Part shown: positions 56,895 to 64,000 of the stretch, in pieces | How positions within the stretch are numbered: the first letter of the stretch is position 1 | How the letters are laid out: each line of letters begins with the position of its first letter | Source of the DNA: Neonectria sp. B-13 | Taxonomy: Eukaryota; Ascomycota; Sordariomycetes; Hypocreales; Nectriaceae | NCBI GenBank assembly: GCA_002682825.1 | Contig: NOKP01000001.1 | Span: forward strand, 4,901,296 to 4,965,295 | DNA: 64,000 nt | Direction of reading: 5' to 3' | Program-made: the position numbers and the translations under genes | The notes under the pieces: generated by a model | What the model was told of the DNA's origin: nothing | Database searches by the model: none | The model's input: only the letters and a program-made list of their open reading frames with translations

Positions 56895-57348
56895 CTATTC
56901 GTCATCCTCCTCCTCAGACGCCTCGACGAACTTGTGTCGGATGTCCTTCCATTGTCGCTGTCATCTCGTTAGCACACCGTCAATCCCGAAAAGAACGCGA
57001 CCACACGTACGCCTCGGTTGTAGTTGTCCCAGACCTTGTCCATGGTGTTGTTGAAGCCCCTAAAAACGCAATCAGCATCCAATCCCGCTGGCCCGAGGGC
57101 CGGGGGAGAGCGCAGTGCTTACAGCTCCCAGGCAAAACCGGCAGTGAAGACGGTCGCGAGCATCAGGTAGTTGGACCGGAAGAGGCCGCTGTGGGTCAAT
57201 TCGGGTCAGTATTCGGGGTCGGCGGGTATTTCGTCTCGGTCATCGTGGGACTTGCCTGTAGAGCCTGCCGATGATGGCCTGTGATGGGATGCGCGATTAG
57301 CCGACGCGGTCGATGACGGGGGGTCTGGGCTCGTCGGGGACTTACCAT
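56895..57348 (-). CDS. QCR9: Cytochrome bc1 complex subunit 9 (QCR9)
   Basis: Model: five coding exons 57348-57346, 57278-57256, 57188-57123, 57059-57011, 56957-56895; introns of 67, 67, 63 and 53 nt; 67 aa. The first coding exon is only the ATG, directly followed by GTAAGT; the second is a 23-nt microexon ending at a GC donor (AG/GCAAGT). The spliced protein begins MAIIGRLYSGLFRSNY, has a single membrane helix (LMLATVFTAGFAWEL), then GFNNTMDKVWDNYNRGRQWKDIRHKF and an acidic end. Length and every block fit the small Qcr9 (UQCR10) subunit of respiratory complex III, which spans the inner mitochondrial membrane next to cytochrome c1 and the Rieske protein. All four junctions keep the frame, so the model is well supported although the exons are tiny. 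Introns (250 nt) exceed coding sequence (204 nt). Confidence 0.93.
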
Positions 57349-58137
57349 CTTGACGGATGAGCGCAATTGAGCGACTGAGATGCGACTTCGAGTAGGTGAT
57401 GGTCGTGAGGCCGGCGGTTTGAGGGTTCGGTTGCGAGATGGAGAGGATCCTGAGAGTTTGTCAGGCCAGGAAATTCGCGAAGTTCCGGGGACAGCTTTAC
57501 GTCGTCCATGATTGGTCCGTCTCGCCTGGTACTGCCGAGATCCACTTTTATGCTGGTCGTGCTTCGGCCCCAGCGCCATCGAGACTCACCGAGCCGCTCT
57601 AGTGAGCCTTACAAGACTTTACATGGCGGTAATTGAGAGCCCGAGTGCTTGTAATCGAGATCAATTCTCTCATTTACGCCTCTCTAGAACTATCTTTCAA
57701 TTGTTATTATTATTTGCCGACGCACTGTGTTGTGCTGCGGCGTGGCTAACCTGAATTACTCACTAACCCCCACGCACCTCCAGCTCACGAGCTCTCCCAT
57801 GCCTTGCGTTCAAAAGTACAGCGCGGCAACTTTAAAATGTTCAAACTGGAACCGAGCTAGTCATGATGTAACTGCAACAAATAGCAATCAATAAAATACT
57901 TCAGCATAGGGAACTCGGTAAAGCCGTATTGTTGCGAGTTTGCAAAGAATTTTGACTATTGGTACTACACGAACAACCAGGACGTGAAAGTTGTATTTGC
58001 TCCAAAGCCTTGAATTCCCTCCATTATTATGCCATAAAAGGCCGTTCAGTTCCATCAAAGCTCTTGGAGCACGTAATAAATAGTGGTGAAAACATACACG
58101 GTGAATCGAAGCGATTAAGTCGAGCAATCACCCAGTT
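57349..58137. other. Intergenic region between QCR9 and the calcium ATPase
   Basis: 789 bp holding the QCR9 promoter and the 3' region of the ATPase gene. There is no - strand ATG for about 155 bp upstream of the QCR9 start. No other gene was recognised. Confidence 0.55.
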
Positions 58138-61100
58138 CTACTTCTTAACGACATCAGTCTCAGGCTCACTTACTTTTTCGTGTGCCGTCGACTCCTTGGC
58201 CTTCTCCTTGGCCTTCTCCTTGGCCCTCTCTTTGATCTTGTGCATTCGATCACGGAAACCAATATGCTGTTGGACGCGGGGTCCGCGAATGGAGCTCATG
58301 ACACGGAGAGGCGGGCGGAAATCATCATCGTCATCCGACTTCTCCGCCGCTGCAATCTCCTCGGCAGGGGGCGACAGCCACCTCCTGTGAATAAACCCGG
58401 GTACGCACTTCTCAACCCACTCATCCGGGATGCATCTGATGAAAGCACCCCACGGGATCGAAATAGCTCCTAGACCGATAGAGAGGCCCCATTCTTTCCC
58501 GGTCAGGTGGGTGATCTTGAATGCCTCGCCGCCAACAAAGATGATGAGTATTTGGCCGCCAATCATAATGATATTGATGACGATGAAGAACATGTTGCGA
58601 TGAAGGCCCTCGAAAATGTTAAGCTTGTTGTCGAGACGACGGTTGCTGCGAGGTTGTTAGCAAGGAAAGGCATCACAGTCACAACGCTCAACATACTTGA
58701 TCTCGTTGAAGATTTGCAGCCACACGAAGGTGTTGAATACAAGCGTGTTCAGCTCCTCGGCGTCATGCTCCGTATCGTTGTAGCCTAGTAGCTTCTTGCC
58801 ACCAAAGTTCAGGACGAATGTAATTGCAAGCTGGCAGATTGCCTGTCCGATGATCATCTTGGTCATTCGCAGGGTGATGAGTGGAGCAGACTTTCGGTCA
58901 GGCATTCGATCCAGAACACTTCTGGTAGGAGGGTCTGTTGCCAGGGCCAGTGCAGCAAATGTGTCCATGATGAGGTTAACCCAGAGCAGCTGTACGGCGT
59001 TGAGGACGGATTCGCCCTTATTGTTGGAGACGGCAGAAACGAAAGTCAGGACCACAGCTGTGACATTGACAGTAAGTTGGAACTATAACTCCATATATCA
59101 GCTAATATTCAGGGTTAACACATGAAGAAAACTCACCTGGAGGAACTTCTTGACTGCATCATTGACTGCGCGACCCCACATCATACCCTTGACGATTGAA
59201 GCAAAGCTAGGATTTGTCAGTCTCACTTTGATATGCCAACGCCGGTGACAGGTTGACTTACTTGTCGTCCAGAAGAATAATGGATGAAGCCTCTTTGGCG
59301 ACCTCGGTGCCAGCGATGCCCATCGAAAATCCAATATCCGCCATCTTCAAAGCCGGGGCGTCATTGGTGCCATCACCAGTCACGGCAACAGTCTCGCCAA
59401 GCTCTTTCAGGGTGCGGACCAAGATGCGCTTGTCCTCAGGGCTCGACCGAGCTAAGACCTGGAGATGCTGGACTTTCTGCTTGAGCTCCTGCTCGGGCAG
59501 TCTGCGGAATTCCGGACCTTCCATGGCGATGCCACCCTCATCTGGACGAAAGATGCCACATTCAGAGGCAATGGCCTTGGCAGTCTGGATATTGTCACCA
59601 GTTACCATGCGTACAACCACACCGGCTCGTCGACAGTCCTTGAGGGCATCAATAACACTAGGTCTGAGGGGGTCCTTGATGCCATAGATTCCAACCAAAG
59701 TCATGTCCTTATGCACGGCGTTGAAGTCCGCCTCCTTGGGGTTCTCCTCAGAAACAGCTCCATCCGGGGGCCAAGACTCAAAGTCGCGGTACGAAGAAGC
59801 AATAGTTCGGAGTGTCTGGCCGGCATAAGAACTGATGATGAGATTGAACATTTCGCGGTCCTCGGTGGTGATTGGAAGAACATCCAACTCGGCTTGGGAT
59901 ACACTCCCCAAAGTGCTGTTGCACTTTTCAAGGAGAATTTCGGATGCACCCTTGGCGTATGCCCTATACTTTCCATTGGGAAGCTTGATCACGACGGCGC
60001 TGTACTTGTACTTGCTATCGAATGGAATAAGCTGGACGATATCAGCAGATGACCTGATCTCCTGGATGGGTCCAGCTCCCAGGTGATCCCGGCCGAGAGT
60101 CAGAAGTGCCACTTCGGTCTTGGAACCGATGAAGGTTTTTTCGCCATCCTGGTCACCCTCGAAGGCCGTCGAATTGAGCACGTTGGACTGGATGATGAGA
60201 TCTTTCGCTTCTTGACTCAAGCTGTTGGCAAACTCGGTTTGGGAGACGTTAGGGATGGTGATGGCCTCCTGGTTAATGTTCAGGCTCTTGTCCATGGGCG
60301 CCTCAGTGCCGCCGAAGCTGATACTCTTTCCGAGGGTGGTGGCAACAACCGTCATCTTGTTCTGCGTGAGAGTTCCCGTCTTGTCAGAGCAAACAGTCGT
60401 GGCATTTCCCATTGTCTCGCAGGCCTTGAGAACTCGTACGAGGTTGTTGTCACGAAGCATCTTGACGGTGGCGAAGCTGAGGGCTAGAGTAACCGCCAAA
60501 GGCAGGCCTTCGGGAACCGCCACAACGACGACCGTGACGGAAACGATGAAAATCTTCATGAACTCCTGACCCTTCTCCGAAGGGGTGCCATTATTGTTGG
60601 GAAGGCCGGCACAGAACTTGATAAAGAGAACGATGAACAGTAGCAGCGCAGCGCCGGCACCGAACTTTGCGATCCAGTCTGCTAGGATGTTGAGTTTCTT
60701 CTGAAGCGGCGTGTCTTCCTGCTCGGTTCGCAGAGACATGGAAATTCGACCATAGCTTGAGTTAACGCCCACAGCGGTGACGATGAACTTGCCACTACCC
60801 TCGACCACCTTGCTTCCTGAGATAATGAACGGATCCAATTTCTCAGCTTCCTTGGCGTCGAGCTTCTGGACGGCCTGAAAAACATCCGCGGCCGGGACCT
60901 TCTTCAGGAGGTCCGACTCTCCAGTAGCAGACGACTCATCGCATTTGACCGAACTGCCTTCGATGAAGATTCCGTCAACCGGGACAATGTCACCGGTGGC
61001 AAGGTGCATTACATCTCCGACCAAGATGTCCATAACGGAAATCTCTTGTGACTTGCCAGATCGGATGACATTGACATTATGATCGTTAGTCTTTTTGGTG

Positions 61101-61885
61101 AGGCGTGTGAATTGGCGTTGCATATGCCAGTCGTTGAGTGTGCCGGTTAGGACGACGATGCTAGAAGGTGTTAATGGCGATGGTCGTATATGGAATTGGT
61201 GGGTCCCAACTTACACGATGGCGACGATAATGGCCACGCCTTCAACCCACTCTACTTTAGGCTCGCCTTTTTCGTGATCACCACCAAAGGTCTGATACAG
61301 TCCCAAAGCCAGAGAAACCACAGCGGCGATGGTCAGGAGAATGAGGACCTTGTCGTTGTAGGTTGTCCAGGCAATTTCGAGCAGGGTCTTGGCCTTTTTA
61401 TCGGGGAGTCGATTGTCGCGGAACACCCTCTTGCGGTCGGCAAAGGGGCCTGTCGGGTTCGGGTCTTCTGGGGGTGGGATATAAACAGATGCTTCGCCAT
61501 TGCCCTCGGGGATGGTATCGCCAGCGGTGCCATATTTCGGTGTTCCCTTTGGCGCGACGTCTTCGAAGGTAACCTCGCCGTCCAGACTAGTCTCGTCGAC
61601 ACTAAGACCAGAGTTTCTGTCGGTACGCAAGCCCTTTTCAAGCCCATCGATGCCGCCGAGAGCATAGAAGGCGTGGAGGCTCTTGGGATTGAGCAACTTG
61701 GACAACTGACCAGGGCTGAAGGCGAAGCTGTTGTGCTGCACTTTGAACATGTCCTCGGTTCCGGGGTCTGGGGTCAAGGCATCTGCGGTATCCACAAAGC
61801 CGATCTTGGGGGCCGCATAATCGTTGCCGTCTGTAGCCCCGATGGGGGCCGCCTTGGCTTCCTGCGAAGTGTCGGGAGTAGCCAT
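58138..61885 (-). CDS. P-type calcium-transporting ATPase, PMC1/NCA-2 type
   Basis: Model: exons 61885-61215, 61160-59262, 59206-59137, 59082-58697, 58645-58138; introns of 54, 55, 54 and 51 nt; 1,177 aa. The start at 61885 (MATPDTSQEAK) is in strong context (AAGATGGC) and is the first ATG of the frame. P2B ATPases pump cytosolic Ca2+ into the vacuole or out of the cell. Visible are the actuator TGES motif (SSATGESD), the calcium-site PEGLPLAV at about 440-447, the phosphorylated Asp483 in CSDKTGTLT, the hinge GDGTNDAPAL, and the last membrane helices including NLIMDTFAALALATDPP. The large N-terminal region before the first helix and the tail with repeated KEKA units are presumably regulatory. 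The catalytic set is complete. PMC1-type genes are usually under calcineurin control, but I saw no clear Crz1 site. Confidence 0.96.
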
Positions 61886-64000
61886 CTTGGCGTTGGTGAT
61901 GGTGTAAAAGCGACGTCCAAGAGCGTCGTCCAAGGAGTGGTGGGAAGAGAGAAGACCGTTCTCTCTTCGTCGAGACAGGCCCGCGCAATAACTTTATAGC
62001 AATGGAACCTAGGCTTTTTTCCTTGTTTAGCAGCCTGTGGAAGGCTTTGGGCTGAGCTGAGCTGAGCTGCGGGCACACCCCCTGTTTAGGATGTCGAACA
62101 ACGAACGCCCGTGCATGCACGAGGCCTCCTTACGTACGTAGTAAGGTTGGAGGTGAGTGAGAAGAATGTACGTAGTAGCTGTATTGGAAACTGGGGCGAT
62201 GGGGCGATGGAGTACATATATAAACAAGGTCCCGTTGTGATGTTTGGACCTTTGGGAGATGACGCGCCGCGGGAGACGAACCAGGTTCACGTCCGATTCA
62301 CATTAGCAGTGTCCCTTAATAAGTGTGCACCAAGCGAGAAGTCAGGTGGGAGCCAGACGGGCGCAACGCAGGACAGCAGTGATTCACGGACTCAGAAGTC
62401 ACGGCGCATGTCATGTGCCACTGGATTTGCGGGAAGGGGCAATCAACCTAAAATCAGGTTTTCATAAAATTGCAGATTCACTGATCAAGGCTAATAGCGA
62501 AGGAGTTGGGTCCATGGTGGCCGTGACCGTCGTGGAGATGAGCCATTACGTAGAGAACAGAGGAGGGTGCCGGTAGTTTTAATGATACAGGCACCAAAAT
62601 CTACCAGGGAGCCCTGGTTGTCTCTGATTAGGGGCCAATCATCTCGGCTGATGATGATGCTGCTGTCGCGTAGCACGTCGTTAAAAAATAAGCTTGTTTC
62701 TTGCTACTGCCTCGGCCATAGTCCACTGGTCTAGACATCCCCCCTGTAATTAAGCAGCAGCAAAAAAGGCCAGCAGAAGGCCTCGAAGGCCAGGAGTGGC
62801 TTGTCTCCCTTTTCTGCTTTGTTTCTTATTGCCAACAAAACCTGCAGACAGTGGGCGGGTTTGGTCCGCCCTTGCAACCAAGTGCCTGATTCAGGCTTCC
62901 CTGGTCACACCAATCCTCTTTGTCTGGCTCGTGTGGGTGCCACGACGTTCTTTGTGGGCCACCGATTGGATGATGGGACTTTGAGATGGTCCATGTGAAG
63001 CAAGGCGGTCTGTGGTACTCCGGCCGGCTTCATTAAACAACCAGGGAGAGAAGCCAAAGGTCCATGTTCCATTGTGGTCCGGCCACACGGGGAGAAACGG
63101 GTTATGAGCGGCCAGATGTGACGTATACGACTTCCGTAATCACTTCGTACACCACTCCGCACTGCACGCTGCACGCCGACGTAATTACACCGCTTCCGTT
63201 GGGCGGGCTTGCTTGTTTCTGCCCGTTTGCTCCAGGTTGCGCCACGGTGATGCGAAGCCAGCGCATCAAACACCTAAGCTACCTCGCCGGGCAAACCGTG
63301 CCCAACACCACTCTGGTAGCTAAAGGCACCTAGCCTGACCACATGTAAAAGCTGGCAGCACCTCAAGGCATCATCAAAGGCACTCCCGGTTTCAGGGCGG
63401 AGGCCTTCCTCGAGCTGGCCTCGAATTTTCTGCCAAAAGAAAGCATTTCCCTTGAAAGGCCCCTCAAATGGAGCCTCGAAAGGTCCCTCGAAAACCCCTT
63501 ACCGCAGCTCATCCCAAGCAAGCAAATGCAAATTAACACCCGACACGGAAGACAAGGCGGTCCGCGGTTTACGTGAGACAGGGCTAGAAACCAAGCCCAG
63601 CGCAAGGGGCAGCAGCCAATCAGCGCACAACCACTTTGTACACTTCCACAGCTTCCCTGAGCCAAGGTCGTAATAAGCTCACCTACCAAGTCTTGGTGGG
63701 GTCTCGCCCAATAGCGATCGGCTGGTGACGGTGTGCGGCTTCTGGAGGATGGGCCTTTTGCATTGAATTCGCCCACCTCACACTACAACCCAAGCATTGA
63801 CCAAAGCAGCCTCTCAGTGGGGAAATACACAAGATCCGCAAATAACCCAACGAAACGCACAGTGCCGATGTGAGCTTCGGAGTACGTCGTATACACTGTG
63901 CTGCACTGTCCCTACCTGCCAGACTCCACCGTGCGCTGCTCCGTCGTTGCGCCGGACGCCAGACGCCAGACGCCAGACGACACCACAAGGCTCGGAGCTC
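61886..64000. other. Upstream region of the calcium ATPase and gene-free right edge
   Basis: The first 228 bp are free of ATG on the - strand and probably form the ATPase leader, with a GAGCT repeat at about 62051-62068. GTACGTAGTA occurs twice, at 62134 and 62168. A TATATA-like element lies at 62217-62222. No gene was recognised from there to the end of the window. Confidence 0.5.
63951..63978. repeat. 7-bp tandem array, four copies (GCCAGAC)
   Basis: GCCGGAC followed by three perfect GCCAGAC copies, close in sequence to the array at 37892. Confidence 0.9.

Noticed and set aside
1..64000. CRISPR array, IS elements, bacterial operons
   Set aside because: The introns, protein families and gene spacing are those of a fungal nuclear genome. 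The short tandem repeats lack spacer structure.

Overview
The window looks like nuclear DNA of a filamentous ascomycete (Pezizomycotina, most likely Sordariomycetes; the exact genus cannot be named from this). The reasons are widely spaced genes with mostly 51-90 nt introns carrying GTAAGT-like donors and CTRAC branch points, fungal-specific proteins (a COT-1-type NDR kinase, TIM54, Rsc7/Swp82 proteins), and intergenic DNA rich in pyrimidine tracts and short tandem repeats. I see no operons, transposase genes, CRISPR arrays, tRNA or rRNA genes, and no obvious RIP-type AT-rich decay.

Layout. 1-150: acidic C-terminal tail of an unidentified + strand gene. 1859-4238 (-): Rsc7/Swp82-family chromatin-remodelling subunit (gene A), preceded by a 2.8-kb stretch free of ATG on its coding strand. 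7.1-15.9 kb: no recognisable gene. 15883-18886 (+): DIS3/RRP44, the exosome nuclease, convergent with 19092-20809 (-), a circularly permuted nucleolar GTPase of the Grn1/nucleostemin type. 21850-23264 (+): class III aminotransferase resembling glutamate-1-semialdehyde aminomutase. 23653-24366 (+): splicing factor SF3A2/Prp11. 25198-27344 (-): COT-1/NDR kinase. 29828-31243 (+): TIM54. From 31.5 kb on, all recognised genes are on the - strand: FAM192A/NIP30 protein, PHO80/Clg1-like cyclin, a second Rsc7/Swp82 protein (gene B), UBR1 ubiquitin ligase, QCR9 and a PMC1/NCA-2 calcium ATPase. A second gene-poor tract lies at 36.8-47.1 kb.

Most genes are housekeeping functions: RNA decay and splicing, ribosome assembly, chromatin remodelling, the N-degron pathway, mitochondrial import and respiration, calcium storage, polar growth. 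They do not form a pathway. The exon structures below were built by hand from splice signals and reading frame; every model closes in frame.

The most unusual material is regulatory. Gene A and the cyclin sit behind very long pyrimidine-rich leaders from which upstream ATG codons have been almost completely removed, each keeping one minimal uORF (3 and 6 codons). COT-1 has a 627-bp ATG-free upstream stretch, and UBR1 has a 3-codon uORF whose stop overlaps the main start. Other points of note are two GC-AG introns, a QCR9 gene whose first coding exon is only the ATG, two Rsc7/Swp82 paralogues in one window, and several 7-bp tandem arrays.
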